A stretch of 64,000 bases of DNA from Microbacterium sp. A20 (GCF_004794515.1 NZ_SSDF01000091.1:186001-250000); one strand, 5' to 3'. Positions 16,567 to 29,352 are shown, counted from the first letter of the stretch. The notes: generated from the letters alone by a model not told the origin. Numbers and translations are program-made.

Positions 16567-18635
16567 TCGACGCGGAACAGCCTCATGGACGTTCCGGACA
16601 CCGGCAGCACATCGCCGGGTGCGAAGACCTCCTCCTCATCGGAGGGCCGCTCCTGAGCGCTCGACCACAGGGACACGAAGCGGGTCGCGCCTTCGATCTC
16701 CTCGGGGAGACGCACGTCGATCGGCGCCTCCGTCCCGTGCACGATGAGCAGGATGCGGTTGTACGCCTCGGTGTCGGGTGTGGACGCGGCGACGTACTGC
16801 AGCGTCCTGTTCCCGGGGTCTGCCCACTGCCCCTGCTCCATCGTCTCGCCGTTCTGGTCGTACCAGTCCATGACCGAGGCGTTGGGGATGTGCTCGCCGA
16901 GCCGTGCATAGCGACTCGGGCGGAGCGCGGGGTTCTCCTGCCGCAACCGGATCAGGTGGGAGACATGCGCACGCAGGTCCTCCTGCCAGGGCTCGAACTC
17001 CCAGGCGAGCCAGGTGAGAGCGGAATCCTGAGCGTAGGCGTTGTTGTTGCCGCGCTGGGTGCGGCCGACCTCGTCGCCGGCGGTGAGCATCGGGATGCCG
17101 GCGGAGAGCAGCAGAGTCCCGAGCAGGTTGCGCATGGCCTTGCGACGTGCGGCGAGAATCGTCGGGTCGTCCGTCGGCCCCTCGATCCCGTGGTTGAACG
17201 CACGGTTGGTGTCAGCGCCGTCGCGGTTCTGCTCGCCGTTGGCCTCGTTGTGCTTGACGTCGTACGAGACGAGGTCATGCAGGGTGAAGCCGTCGTGGGC
17301 GGTGACGAAGTTCACGCTGGCGAGCGGACCCCGATCTTCGCTGAAGGTGTTCGAGGAACCGGCGAGACGCGTCGCGAACCCCCCGATGCCCACCGGTGCC
17401 GACGCACGGCGTGCATAGTCGATGTCGCTCAGCCAGAAGTTGCGCACGCGGTCGCGGTAGCGATCGTTCCACTCGTGCCACCCCGAGGGGAAGTTCCCCG
17501 TCTGCCACCCGCCGAGGCCCACATCCCACGGCTCGGCGATGAACTTCGTGTCCGCGAGGATCGGATCGTCGGCGATAGCGGTCAGAAGCGGATGCTCCGG
17601 TGTGTACGCGTGGGACTCGTCCCGTGCGATCGCGGTGGCGAGGTCGAAGCGGAAACCGTCGATCTGCATCTCCTGCGCCCAGTAGCGGAGCGAGTCGAGT
17701 ACGAGTCTGGCCCCGGCGTCGGTCGCGGTGTTCAGCGTATTGCCGCACCCGGTGGTGTCGACGTAGACGCCGGCCTCGTCCTGACGGTAGTAGACGGCGT
17801 TGTCGATGCCGCGCAGGCTCGAACGGGGTCCGCCGATGCCCTCTTCCGAGGTGTGGTTGTAGACGACGTCGAGGATCACTTCGAGGCCGGCCTCGTGCAG
17901 CAGCCGCACCATCCCCTTGAATTCCGCGAGCACGGCCTCCGGGCCTTCCTTGCGCGCGTCCTCCGTCGCATAGGCGGTGTGCGGAGTGAAGAAGTTCAGG
18001 GTGTTGTAGCCCCAGTAATTGGTGAGCCCGCGTTCGAGCAACCGCGGCTCCGGCACGAAGGCGTGCACGGGGAGGAGCTCGATGGAGGTGATGCCCAGCG
18101 AGTGGAAGTACTCGATCATCGCGGGATGCGCGAGGCCGGCATACGTGCCGTGCAGTGCAGGAGGGACATCGGGGTGCCGCTTGGTGAGTCCCTTGAGATG
18201 TCCCTCGTAGATCACGGTGCGGTCGAGGGGGATACGCGGCTTCTGGGAGTCGCCCCAGTCGAATCCGTCGACGATCACGACGGAACGCCACTCCTCGTAC
18301 CCGTCGCCCTGGGCGAGACCGCGCGCATACGGGTCGAGCAGGAGCGTCTCCGGGTTGAAGGTGTTTCCGGGGCCGTGAGGGCCGCCGACACGGATGGCGT
18401 AGCGGACGCCCGGCTGCAGGAGTTCCGTCGTGACCTCCCAGACACCTCCGGCCAGTCGCTCGAGCGGGACCTCGTCGGTCGCCCAGTCCAGGTCGGTGGC
18501 ATCGAACACGACCAGCTCGATCGACGAGGCGTTCTGGGACCAGACGCGCAGGGTGCCGACGCCGTCGTGCAGACGGACGCCGAGGTTGTCGAGGGTGGTG
18601 CCGCCGGGCACGGTGAGGTCTCGGGACGCGGGCAT
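16563..18635 (-). CDS. glgX: Glycogen debranching enzyme GlgX
   Basis: Isoamylase-type GH13_11 enzyme that removes alpha-1,6 side chains from glycogen or limit dextrins. It has 690 residues. An N-terminal CBM48-like domain (VRLHDGVGTLRVWSQNA) is followed by the barrel with VILDVVYNHTSEEG, DGFRFDLATAIARD (nucleophile), KFIAEPWDVGLGGWQ (acid/base) and NFVTAHDGFTLHDLVSYD (third Asp). The start ATG lies six bases after a TAGTGT box on the minus strand, which suggests a leaderless transcript for the whole glgX-glgE-glgB unit. Confidence 0.96.
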   Translation of the reverse strand: MPASRDLTVPGGTTLDNLGVRLHDGVGTLRVWSQNASSIELVVFDATDLDWATDEVPLERLAGGVWEVTTELLQPGVRYAIRVGGPHGPGNTFNPETLLLDPYARGLAQGDGYEEWRSVVIVDGFDWGDSQKPRIPLDRTVIYEGHLKGLTKRHPDVPPALHGTYAGLAHPAMIEYFHSLGITSIELLPVHAFVPEPRLLERGLTNYWGYNTLNFFTPHTAYATEDARKEGPEAVLAEFKGMVRLLHEAGLEVILDVVYNHTSEEGIGGPRSSLRGIDNAVYYRQDEAGVYVDTTGCGNTLNTATDAGARLVLDSLRYWAQEMQIDGFRFDLATAIARDESHAYTPEHPLLTAIADDPILADTKFIAEPWDVGLGGWQTGNFPSGWHEWNDRYRDRVRNFWLSDIDYARRASAPVGIGGFATRLAGSSNTFSEDRGPLASVNFVTAHDGFTLHDLVSYDVKHNEANGEQNRDGADTNRAFNHGIEGPTDDPTILAARRKAMRNLLGTLLLSAGIPMLTAGDEVGRTQRGNNNAYAQDSALTWLAWEFEPWQEDLRAHVSHLIRLRQENPALRPSRYARLGEHIPNASVMDWYDQNGETMEQGQWADPGNRTLQYVAASTPDTEAYNRILLIVHGTEAPIDVRLPEEIEGATRFVSLWSSAQERPSDEEEVFAPGDVLPVSGTSMRLFRVE

Positions 18636-18641
18636 GAGTAC

Positions 18642-18647
18642 ACACTA
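18642..18647 (-). promoter_or_regulatory. -10 box (TAGTGT) of the glgX-glgE-glgB operon
   Basis: On the minus strand TAGTGT ends six bases before the glgX ATG, the spacing shared by many starts in this window. A leaderless mRNA is inferred. Confidence 0.6.
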
Positions 18648-18723
18648 GGCGCGATGTGTTGCAGTCTCATGTCAGGGCGTACCGGGTTCCATGGCCGCAG
18701 ACCCGGCAGGGCGCGTTTCGCGA

Positions 18724-18729
18724 GAGAAT
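18724..18729 (+). promoter_or_regulatory. Variant -10 box (GAGAAT) of the cysteine desulfurase gene
   Basis: GAGAAT six bases before ATG 18736. The same GAGAAT-N6-ATG arrangement is found at dinB. Confidence 0.4.
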
Positions 18730-18735
18730 CGAAGG

Positions 18736-19911
18736 ATGCGGCACTATCTCGATCATGCGGCGACCACGCCTCTGCGCCCCGAAGCGCGCGACGCCTGGCT
18801 GGCCGCCACGGAGACCGTCGGCAACGCGTCGTCCACGCACGGCGCCGGCCAGGACGCCCGCCGACTGCTCGAGGAATCCCGCGAGCGCGTCGCCGCGAGC
18901 CTCGATGCCGACCCGATCGAGATCGTGTTCACCTCGGGGGGCACCGAGTCGATCAATCTCGCGCTGCAGGGCCTGTGGCGGTCTCGCCCCGAGGGCACAT
19001 CGGCGATCGTGATGCCCGAAGCCGAGCACCACGCCACGATGGACACCGTGGCCGCACTCGTGGAGGATGGCGCCGAACTGCGCCGGGTGCCGGTGACCGA
19101 CCGCGCGCGTATCGAGCCGGAGCAGTTCGCGTTGCAGCTTCCGGAGGCGGCTCTCGCCACGGCGCTCGTCGCCAACAATGAGGCCGGTACGATCAACGAC
19201 GCCGCAGCGCTGTCCGCCGCTGCCGCCACGGCCGAAGTGGCGCTCCACCTCGATGCGGTCGCTGCGCTCGGACATGTACCGCTGTCGTTCCGTGGGCTGC
19301 GTGGGGGTGCGGCCGGGGGAGTCGGCCTCGTGGCCATGAGCCTCGCCGGGCACAAGATCGCGGCTCCCGTCGGCGTCGGGGTGCTCGTCACGGCGCGTAC
19401 CGCGCGCATGACGGCCCTCCTGCGCGGCGGCGCGCAGCAACGAGGGCTTCGCGCCGGAACCCAGGACGTCGCCGGGGCCGCGGCGTTCGCCACCGCGCTC
19501 GAGCTCGCCGAAGTCGAGCGGGTCGAGGAGGCCGCACGACTCCGCGCACTGCGCGACCGTCTGGTCTCCGGGATCCGCGCCGCAGTTCCAGCTGCGGAAC
19601 TCCTGGGTGACCCGGTCGATCGTCTGCCGGGCAACGCGCATCTGCTCTTCCCCGGCGCGGTGGGGGAGAGCCTGCTCTTCCTCCTCGACGTCGCCGGGGT
19701 CGCGGCGTCGACCGGATCGGCGTGTCAGGCGGGCGTCGCCGAACCGTCGCACGTCGTGATGTCGATGGGGCGGAGCGAACGCGATGCGCGCAGTGTTCTC
19801 CGGTTCTCGCTCGGGCGCACCTCGACCGACGCCGATGTCGACGCAGTTCTCGCCGCGATCGCCGACGCGTACACGCGGGCATCCGGCGCCGGTACAGGCA
19901 CACGCTCGTAG
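18736..19911 (+). CDS. Cysteine desulfurase (NifS/IscS family)
   Basis: PLP enzyme that takes sulfur from cysteine as an enzyme-bound persulfide for Fe-S clusters or tRNA thiolation; 391 residues. Visible motifs are MRHYLDHAATTPLRPEAR at the N-terminus, the His of AEAEHHATM that stacks on PLP, NNEAGTIND, the cofactor-binding Lys in SLAGHKIAAPVG and the active-site Cys loop GSACQAG. The next gene, after only nine bases, is the tRNA 2-thiouridylase mnmA, so its main job here may be to supply that enzyme with sulfur. Its TAG stop is also the first three bases of the mnmA -10 box. Confidence 0.94.
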   Translation: MRHYLDHAATTPLRPEARDAWLAATETVGNASSTHGAGQDARRLLEESRERVAASLDADPIEIVFTSGGTESINLALQGLWRSRPEGTSAIVMPEAEHHATMDTVAALVEDGAELRRVPVTDRARIEPEQFALQLPEAALATALVANNEAGTINDAAALSAAAATAEVALHLDAVAALGHVPLSFRGLRGGAAGGVGLVAMSLAGHKIAAPVGVGVLVTARTARMTALLRGGAQQRGLRAGTQDVAGAAAFATALELAEVERVEEAARLRALRDRLVSGIRAAVPAAELLGDPVDRLPGNAHLLFPGAVGESLLFLLDVAGVAASTGSACQAGVAEPSHVVMSMGRSERDARSVLRFSLGRTSTDADVDAVLAAIADAYTRASGAGTGTRS

Positions 19912-19914
19912 ACT
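19909..19914 (+). promoter_or_regulatory. -10 box (TAGACT) of mnmA
   Basis: CGTAGACT ends six bases before ATG 19921, and its TAG is the stop codon of the upstream desulfurase gene. A leaderless mRNA is inferred. Confidence 0.65.
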
Positions 19915-19920
19915 GTTCTC

Positions 19921-21045
19921 ATGCGGATCCTTGCGGCGATGAGCGGCGGCGTCGACTCCGCCGTCGCGGCAGCCAGAGCCGTGGAGGCGGGGCACGACGT
20001 CGTCGGTGTGCACCTGGCACTCTCCAGAGCCGGCGGAACGCTCCGCACGGGCAGTCGCGGATGCTGCACCATCGAAGATGCCCTCGACGCGCGGCGAGCT
20101 GCCGATCTGCTCGGCATCCCGTTCTATGTGTGGGACTTCTCGGAGCGATTCCGCGATGACGTGATCGACGACTTCATCGCCGAGTATCAGGCGGGGCGCA
20201 CCCCCAACCCCTGCATGCGGTGCAACGAGAAGATCAAGTTCGCGGCCCTCCTGGAACGCGCGATCGAGCTCGGCTTCGACGCCGTGTGCACCGGGCACTA
20301 CGCCACGCTCGTGGACGGTGCCGACGGACTGGAGCTGCATCGTGCCTCCGACAATGCCAAGGATCAGTCCTACGTCCTGGGCGTGCTGACCGCGGAGCAG
20401 CTCGCGCACACCTACTTCCCGCTCGGGTCCACACCCTCGAAGGCGATCGTGCGCGCCGAGGCCGCAGCACGCGGCCTGACCGTCGCCCAGAAGCCGGACA
20501 GCCATGACATCTGCTTCATCCCCGACGGCGACACCCGTGGATGGCTTGCCGAGAAGGTCGGCACCGCCACGGGCGAGATCGTCGATCGCAGTGGAGAGGT
20601 CGTCGGATCGCACGAGGGGGCGCATGCGTTCACGGTGGGTCAGCGACGTGGCCTCAAGCTGGGTGTCCCCGCGGCGGACGGCAAGCCTCGCTTCGTGCTC
20701 GAGGTCAGACCGGTGTCGAACACCGTCGTGGTCGGGCCCAAGGAAGCCCTGGCGATCGCGGAGGTCGCGGGGGAGCGGTTCAGCTGGGCCGGTGCCGCAC
20801 CGACGAAGTCATCGTTCGATTGTCACGTGCAGATCCGCGCGCACTCCGAGCCGGTTGCCGCGCGTGCGGTGGTCTCGGACGACGGGGTACGGGTGACACC
20901 GGAGATCCCGCTCGACGGTGTCGCGCCGGGGCAGACCGCCGTGCTCTACGTCGGCACGCGGGTGCTCGGGCAGTTCACCATCGACACCACGGTCTCGGCG
21001 GTTCCCGTCGGCGCGTTAGGCGCTTCCGGTGTCGGTGCCCGCTCG

Positions 21046-21048
<3 letters not shown>
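19921..21048 (+). CDS. mnmA: tRNA-specific 2-thiouridylase
   Basis: Adds sulfur to the 2-position of the wobble uridine in tRNA-Lys, tRNA-Glu and tRNA-Gln. It has 375 residues. The N-terminal PP-loop motif [11 protein letters not shown] binds ATP, the catalytic Cys lies in [12 protein letters not shown] (about residue 101), and the second, persulfide-forming Cys is in [11 protein letters not shown]. The C-terminal beta-barrel includes [12 protein letters not shown]. The start is set by [10 protein letters not shown] and by the TAGACT box six bases upstream; there is no Shine-Dalgarno sequence. The TAG stop is again part of the next promoter. Confidence 0.97.
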
Positions 21049-23855
<2,807 letters not shown>

Positions 23856-23878
23856 TCCGAACCGCGCGCGATGCGGCG

Positions 23879-25723
23879 TCAGCTCTTGTGGCGGGGCTTG
23901 CGGAACGGCTTTTCGTCGCGGCTGTCGCGAGCCGGACGGTCGTCGCGGTCGCGACGCTCGAACCGGTCTCCCGCATCGCGGCCACCCTCACGAGGGCCGT
24001 TGCGGCGGGCACCGGCGGGGCCGCGGTCGGGCTTGATCTCAATCAGTCGGCCCGAGATCCGAGTGTCGCGGAGCTTCTCCAGGACGGCCGGGCTCATGTT
24101 CGCCGGAAGTTCGACGACCGAGAAATCGGGGCGGATGTTGATCGCACCGAAGTCGTCACGGCCGAGGCCGCCTTCGTTCGCGAGGGCACCGACGATCTGG
24201 CGGGGCTCGACGCGGTGCCGGCGACCCACCTCGATCCGGTAGGCCGTGTAGTCGCCACGACCCCGACGCTCGCGCGGCTCGCGGGACTCACGCGTGTCCC
24301 GGCCCGTGCGCTCGCGCGGGGGACGATTGTCGGCTTCGACAGCCTTCGTCAGCGGGTCGTTGGCCGGATCGAGGAGCAGAGGCTTGTCGCCCTGAGCCAC
24401 CACGGCGAGAGCTGCTGCCACGTCGGCCTCGGGAACGTCGTGGTGACGGACGTAGTGGGCGACGATGTCGCGGAAGGCATCGATGCGGCCGGTCTCGGAC
24501 AGCGCGGTGGTGATCGCGTCGTCGAAGCGGTTCAGACGCGTGGTGTTCACGTCTTCGGTGCTGGGCAGCTGCATCTGAGCGGGCTGCTGACGCGTGGCCT
24601 TCTCGATGTGCTTCAGCAGGTAGCGCTCGCGCGGGGTGATGAAGCTGATCGCGTCGCCCGAACGTCCGGCGCGTCCGGTGCGTCCGATGCGGTGCACGTA
24701 CGACTCGGTGTCGGTCGGGATGTCGAAGTTGACGACGTGGCTGATGCGCTCGACGTCCAGACCGCGGGCGGCCACATCGGTCGCGACGAGGATGTCCAGC
24801 TTGCCGTCCTTGAGCTGGTTGACACTGCGCTCACGCTGCACCTGGGGCACGTCGCCGTTGATGGCAGCTGCGGAGTATCCGCGGGCGCGCAGCTTCTCGG
24901 CCAGCGTCTCGGTCTCGTTCTTGGTGCGGACGAACACGATCATCCCGTCGAAGTTCTCGACTTCGAGGATGCGGGTGAGGGCGTCGACCTTCTGCGCATA
25001 CGACACCACGAGGTAGCGCTGCGTGATGTTCGTGCCGGTCGCGGTCTTGGACTTGATGCTGATCTCTTCCGGGTCGCGCAGGTACTTCTGCGCGAGGCGG
25101 CGGATCTGCGGCGGCATGGTCGCCGAGAACAGAGCGACCTGCTTCTCCTCGGGGGTCTGCGCGAGGATCTGCTCCACGTCCTCCGCGAAGCCCATCTTCA
25201 GCATCTCGTCGGCTTCGTCGAGCACGAGGTACTGAAGCTGCGACAGGTCGAGCGTGCCCTTGGCGAGGTGGTCCATGATGCGCCCGGGAGTTCCGACGAT
25301 GACGTGGACGCCGCGGCGCAGAGCCGACAGCTGCACGCCGTAGCCCTGTCCGCCGTAGACGGGGAGGACGTGGACGCCCTTCATCTTGGAGGCGTACGAC
25401 TCGAATGCCTCGCACACCTGGAGCGCGAGCTCACGGGTGGGAGCGAGCACGAGAGCCTGCGGGGTCTTCTGCGAGACGTCGAGGCGCTCGAGCACGGGGA
25501 GTGCGAACGCCGCGGTCTTGCCGGTCCCGGTCTGCGCCATGCCGACGACGTCGCGGCCGGCGAGGAGCGTGGGGATGGTCGCCGCCTGGATGGGCGATGG
25601 GGTCTCGTAGCCGAGGTCTTTGATGGCTTTGAGGACGGGCCCGGTGATGCCGAGCTCCTCGAATCCGGGGGTCGCGGGGGAGTCCTCGGGGGCGTCGGTC
25701 AGCACTGCATCTTCAGGGGTCAC
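23879..25723 (-). CDS. DEAD-box RNA helicase with DbpA-type RNA-binding domain
   Basis: ATP-dependent RNA helicase of the DeaD/CsdA type; 614 residues. The Q motif region (FEELGITGPVLKAIKDLGY), motif I (AQTGTGKTAAF), motif II (DEADEML), motif III (SAT) and motif VI (HRIGRTGRAGRSG) are intact. After the helicase core comes a DbpA-like RNA-binding domain (YRIEVGRRHRVEPRQIVGAL to GRLIEIKPDR) and an Arg/Asp-rich tail. Such helicases act in ribosome assembly and cold adaptation. The GTG start is six bases downstream of a TACCCT box on the minus strand, with no Shine-Dalgarno site. Confidence 0.95.
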   Translation of the reverse strand: MTPEDAVLTDAPEDSPATPGFEELGITGPVLKAIKDLGYETPSPIQAATIPTLLAGRDVVGMAQTGTGKTAAFALPVLERLDVSQKTPQALVLAPTRELALQVCEAFESYASKMKGVHVLPVYGGQGYGVQLSALRRGVHVIVGTPGRIMDHLAKGTLDLSQLQYLVLDEADEMLKMGFAEDVEQILAQTPEEKQVALFSATMPPQIRRLAQKYLRDPEEISIKSKTATGTNITQRYLVVSYAQKVDALTRILEVENFDGMIVFVRTKNETETLAEKLRARGYSAAAINGDVPQVQRERSVNQLKDGKLDILVATDVAARGLDVERISHVVNFDIPTDTESYVHRIGRTGRAGRSGDAISFITPRERYLLKHIEKATRQQPAQMQLPSTEDVNTTRLNRFDDAITTALSETGRIDAFRDIVAHYVRHHDVPEADVAAALAVVAQGDKPLLLDPANDPLTKAVEADNRPPRERTGRDTRESREPRERRGRGDYTAYRIEVGRRHRVEPRQIVGALANEGGLGRDDFGAINIRPDFSVVELPANMSPAVLEKLRDTRISGRLIEIKPDRGPAGARRNGPREGGRDAGDRFERRDRDDRPARDSRDEKPFRKPRHKS

Positions 25724-25729
25724 TTCCCA

Positions 25730-25735
25730 AGGGTA
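25730..25735 (-). promoter_or_regulatory. -10 box (TACCCT) of the DEAD-box helicase gene
   Basis: TACCCT on the minus strand ends six bases before the GTG start at 25723. A leaderless mRNA is inferred. Confidence 0.55.
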
Positions 25736-25770
25736 GCGCGCCGCGGCGCCGGGTGCCTGTGAAGGCGGCC

Positions 25771-27471
25771 TCAGGCGCCCGTGTTCAGCGCGACCAGCTT
25801 CTCCTTCACTTGGCGTCGGAGCACCTTGCCGATCAGTGACTTCGGAAGCTCGTCGACCACGAACACGCGTCGCGGGACCTTGTACGGAGTGAGGATGCTG
25901 CGGGCGAAGTCACGGATCGCCTCCACGTCGACATCGGTGTCGGCATCGACCACGATGGCCGCGACGACCTCTTCGCCGGAGTGCTCGCTCGGCAGGCCGA
26001 CCACAGCGGCGTCGGCGACCTGCGGGTGCTGACGCAGCGCGTTCTCGACCTCGGTGGGGGCCACGTTGAAGCCGCCGGTGATGATGAGCTCCTTGATGCG
26101 ATCGACGATGCGCACGAAACCGGCGTCGTCGATCGTGACGATGTCGCCCGTGCGGTACCACCCGTCGACGAAGGCGGCTTCGGTCTCCTCGGGCTTGCCG
26201 TAGTATCCCGAGAACACCTGCGGCCCGCGGACGACGAGCTCTCCGGCTGAGCCCGCCGGCACGTCTTCGCTCGGGTTCTCCGGATCCACCACGCGGCATT
26301 CGGTCCCGGGCAGGGGGAGCCCGACGGTCCCGGGTACGCGGTTGTCCGCGACCGGATTCGCCATCAGCACCGGCGAGCACTCGCTGAGCCCGTAGCCCTC
26401 GACGAGGTAGCCGTGGGTGGCTTCCTCGAACGGCACGACCAGCTCGTGCGGCAGTGCCATGGCTCCGGAGATCGCGACCTCGATGCCGTCGAGGGACACA
26501 CCCTTGTTCTTCGCCGCGGCGAGGAGGCGGTCCGCGATGGGCGGCACGAGCGGCAGGAACGTCGCGGGGTGCTTCTTGACGACGTCGAGCACCAGGTCCG
26601 GGTCGAACTTGGGGAACAGCACGAGTCTGGCGCCCATCGACATCGCGAAGGTCAAGCACAGCGTGAGCCCGTATGCGTGGAACATGGGCAGGACCGCATA
26701 GACGACGCATCCGTTGCCGCGTCGGATCGAGGGCACCCAGGCCTGCGCCTGTGCGGCGTTGGCCAGCAGGTTGCGGTGCGTGAGCGCGGCACCCTTCGGC
26801 GTTCCCGTGGTGCCGGAGGTGTACTGGATGATCGCGAGATCGTCGGTGCGCGGCGCTGGATGCGAGGCGGGAATCGGCTCCGAGGTCAGGAGGGAATCCC
26901 ACGCGACGGTGCCGCGCACCTTCTCGGTGAGCGCCGCACGCGATTCGCGGGCCTTGGCGACGGGGAGCCGGAGGGCGAACCGGGTGAGGAACGGCATGGC
27001 ACGCGTCACGTCGACGGAGACGAGGTTGGTGACGGCCAGATCCGCCGGGAACTCCTGCACTGTCGAGACGACCTTGTTCCACACGATCGCGTGCTTCGCG
27101 CCGTGGTCCTCGAACTGCTTCCGCAGCTCGCGCGGCGTGTAGAGCGGATTGTGCTCGACGACGACGGCACCGAGACGGAGCACGGCGTAGAACGCGACGA
27201 TGTGCTGAGGGCAGTTCGGCAGCACGATGGCGACCGGGTCGCCGGCGCGGACCCCGAGGTCGCGAAGGCCTGCTGCGGCGCGGTCGATCGCCGCCTGGAG
27301 CTCGGCATAGGTCGTCTCGCGGCCGAAGAACTGGAGGGCGGGTGCCTCCGGATAGTCGCGCGCGGAAGCTGCGACGATGTCGACGAGCGATCCGTCGACG
27401 GGAGACAAGTCTTCCGGGACACCTGCTGCATAGCTGGCGGTCCACGGGCGAGGGGGCAGGAACGTGCTCAC
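25771..27471 (-). CDS. Long-chain fatty acid CoA ligase (AMP-forming)
   Basis: Activates a carboxylic acid, probably a long-chain fatty acid, through an acyl-AMP intermediate for beta-oxidation or lipid synthesis. It has 566 residues. Adenylate-forming signatures are IIQYTSGTTGTPKGAALTHR (P-loop), GYGLSECSPVL, GWYRTGDIVTIDD and the C-terminal Lys in PKSLIGKVLRRQ. The gene has its own TATGCT box six bases before GTG 27471 and is divergent from gatC; the two starts are 68 bases apart. Confidence 0.93.
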   Translation of the reverse strand: MSTFLPPRPWTASYAAGVPEDLSPVDGSLVDIVAASARDYPEAPALQFFGRETTYAELQAAIDRAAAGLRDLGVRAGDPVAIVLPNCPQHIVAFYAVLRLGAVVVEHNPLYTPRELRKQFEDHGAKHAIVWNKVVSTVQEFPADLAVTNLVSVDVTRAMPFLTRFALRLPVAKARESRAALTEKVRGTVAWDSLLTSEPIPASHPAPRTDDLAIIQYTSGTTGTPKGAALTHRNLLANAAQAQAWVPSIRRGNGCVVYAVLPMFHAYGLTLCLTFAMSMGARLVLFPKFDPDLVLDVVKKHPATFLPLVPPIADRLLAAAKNKGVSLDGIEVAISGAMALPHELVVPFEEATHGYLVEGYGLSECSPVLMANPVADNRVPGTVGLPLPGTECRVVDPENPSEDVPAGSAGELVVRGPQVFSGYYGKPEETEAAFVDGWYRTGDIVTIDDAGFVRIVDRIKELIITGGFNVAPTEVENALRQHPQVADAAVVGLPSEHSGEEVVAAIVVDADTDVDVEAIRDFARSILTPYKVPRRVFVVDELPKSLIGKVLRRQVKEKLVALNTGA

Positions 27472-27477
27472 CCGCCC

Positions 27478-27483
27478 AGCATA
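27478..27483 (-). promoter_or_regulatory. -10 box (TATGCT) of the acyl-CoA ligase gene
   Basis: TATGCT on the minus strand, six bases before the GTG at 27471. It fixes this start over in-frame codons further upstream. Confidence 0.6.
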
Positions 27484-27526
27484 TGTCGCGTGGCTCGCGG
27501 GGCGGAGGAGTTCGGAGCGCGCCAAC

Positions 27527-27532
27527 TAGACT
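27527..27532 (+). promoter_or_regulatory. -10 box (TAGACT) of gatCAB
   Basis: TAGACT ends six bases before the gatC GTG. The spacer GGGGGA could also look like a Shine-Dalgarno sequence but lies too close to the codon. Confidence 0.6.
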
Positions 27533-27538
27533 GGGGGA

Positions 27539-27838
27539 GTGTCTGAAATCACCCCTGAACTCGTGCGCCATCTCGGTGTGCTCGCACGCATCCAGCTGAA
27601 CGACGACGAGGTGTCGCGGCTCACGGGCCAGCTCGACGCGATCGTCGACAACATCGCGAAGGTCTCGGAGGTCGCGACCGACGATGTCGTCGCGACGAGC
27701 CACCCGATCCCGCTGAGCAATGTCTTCCGGCCCGACGTGGTCGGGCAGACGCTCACGCACGAGCAGGTGCTCCAGAACGCCCCGGATGCCGCCGACGGCC
27801 GCTTCCGCGTCACCGCGATCCTGGGAGAAGAGCAGTGA
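27539..27838 (+). CDS. gatC: Asp/Glu-tRNA(Asn/Gln) amidotransferase subunit GatC
   Basis: Small 99-residue belt subunit that joins GatA and GatB in the amidotransferase converting Glu-tRNA(Gln) and Asp-tRNA(Asn) to Gln-tRNA(Gln) and Asn-tRNA(Asn). Typical features are [20 protein letters not shown] at the N-terminus and the extended segment [15 protein letters not shown]. It opens the gatCAB operon. The GTG start follows a TAGACT box by six bases, and the stop overlaps gatA (GTGA). Confidence 0.96.
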   Translation: MSEITPELVRHLGVLARIQLNDDEVSRLTGQLDAIVDNIAKVSEVATDDVVATSHPIPLSNVFRPDVVGQTLTHEQVLQNAPDAADGRFRVTAILGEEQ

Positions 27839-29352
27839 GCGACATCATCCGGCTGAACGCGGCGGATCTCGCCGCCAAGCTCGCTTCCCTCGAGGTGTCG
27901 AGTGTCGAGGCGACGCAGGCTCACCTCGATCGCATCGCCGCCGTCGATGGCGACGTGCACGCCTTCCTGCACGTCAACGCGGCGGCCCTCGAGGCTGCTG
28001 CCGCGATCGATGCCCGACGCGCCGCAGGGGAGGACCTCGGCCCGCTCGCCGGCGTGCCGCTCGCGATCAAGGACGTGCTCGTCACGACCGACCAGCCGAC
28101 CACCAGCGGCTCGCGCATCCTGGAGGGCTACCGTTCTCCGTACGACGCCACGGTCGTCGCGCGTTCGCGTGCCGCGGGACTCATCCCGCTCGGCAAGACC
28201 AACATGGACGAGTTCGCCATGGGTTCGTCAACCGAGCACTCGGCGTACGGCCCCACTCGCAACCCCTGGGACCTCGACCGGATCCCCGGCGGCTCCGGCG
28301 GCGGTTCGGCTGCGGCCGTCGCGGCCTTCGAAGCGCCCCTCGCGCTCGGCTCCGACACCGGCGGCTCGATCCGTCAGCCTGCCCACGTCACCGGCACGGT
28401 GGGTGTGAAGCCGACCTACGGCGGCGTGAGCCGCTACGGCGCGATCGCTCTCGCCTCCAGCCTCGACCAGGTCGGACCCGTCTCCCGGACGGTCCTCGAC
28501 TCCGGTCTGTTGCACGACGCCATCGGCGGCCACGACCCGAAGGACTCCACGTCCTTGCGTGATGCCTGGCCGTCGTTCGCCGAAGCCGCCCGTGAGGGCG
28601 CACGGGGCGACGTGCTCAAGGGACTCAAGGTCGGCGTGATCCGTGAGCTGCCGGACAGTGGCTTCCAGCCTGGTGTCGCGGCCTCGTTCCGCAGCGCTCT
28701 CGCTCTCATGGAAGCGCAGGGGGCCGAGATCGTCGAGATCGGCGCTCCGCACTTCGAGTACGGAGTTGCCGCCTACTACCTGATCCTTCCCGCCGAGGCA
28801 TCGAGTAACCTGGCGAAGTTCGACTCGGTGCGGTTCGGTCTGCGGGTGACGCCCGACGGCAACCCCACGGTCGAGGACGTCATGTCCGCGACCCGCGACG
28901 CCGGCTTCGGCGACGAGGTCAAGCGCCGCATCATCCTCGGCACCTACGCGCTGTCGGCCGGTTACTACGACGCGTACTACGGCAGCGCGCAGAAGGTCCG
29001 CACGCTCATCCAGCAGGACTTCGCGAACGCGTTCGCCGAGGTCGACGTGATCGCCACGCCCTCGGCCCCGACCACGGCGTTCAAGCTCGGTGAGAAGATC
29101 GACGACCCGCTGCAGATGTATCTCAACGACATCACGACGATCCCGGTGAACCTCGCGGGCGTCCCGGGTATCTCCATCCCGAGCGGTCTGGCGGACGACG
29201 ACGGCCTGCCCGTCGGCATCCAGTTCATCGCTCCGGCACGCGAGGACGCCCGCCTCTACAAGGTCGGTGCCGCGCTCGAGACGCTGCTCGTCGACTCGTG
29301 GGGTGCGCCGCTGCTCACCCGCGCACCCCAGCTCGCAGGAGGGAACCGCTGA
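27835..29352 (+). CDS. gatA: Asp/Glu-tRNA(Asn/Gln) amidotransferase subunit GatA
   Basis: Glutaminase subunit of 505 residues that releases ammonia for transamidation. It is an amidase-signature enzyme with the Lys-cisSer-Ser triad visible: Lys in [12 protein letters not shown], then [20 protein letters not shown] and the nucleophile Ser in [12 protein letters not shown]. The tail contains [20 protein letters not shown]. It is translationally coupled to gatC by GTGA and to gatB by TGATG, giving equal production of the three subunits. Confidence 0.97.
   Translation: MSDIIRLNAADLAAKLASLEVSSVEATQAHLDRIAAVDGDVHAFLHVNAAALEAAAAIDARRAAGEDLGPLAGVPLAIKDVLVTTDQPTTSGSRILEGYRSPYDATVVARSRAAGLIPLGKTNMDEFAMGSSTEHSAYGPTRNPWDLDRIPGGSGGGSAAAVAAFEAPLALGSDTGGSIRQPAHVTGTVGVKPTYGGVSRYGAIALASSLDQVGPVSRTVLDSGLLHDAIGGHDPKDSTSLRDAWPSFAEAAREGARGDVLKGLKVGVIRELPDSGFQPGVAASFRSALALMEAQGAEIVEIGAPHFEYGVAAYYLILPAEASSNLAKFDSVRFGLRVTPDGNPTVEDVMSATRDAGFGDEVKRRIILGTYALSAGYYDAYYGSAQKVRTLIQQDFANAFAEVDVIATPSAPTTAFKLGEKIDDPLQMYLNDITTIPVNLAGVPGISIPSGLADDDGLPVGIQFIAPAREDARLYKVGAALETLLVDSWGAPLLTRAPQLAGGNR

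Noticed and set aside
16335..19181. Very long open frame on the plus strand opposite glgE and glgX
   Set aside because: It is antisense to two clear GH13 enzymes. Long shadow frames are expected in GC-rich DNA, and the translation is Arg/Gly/Val-rich without motifs.
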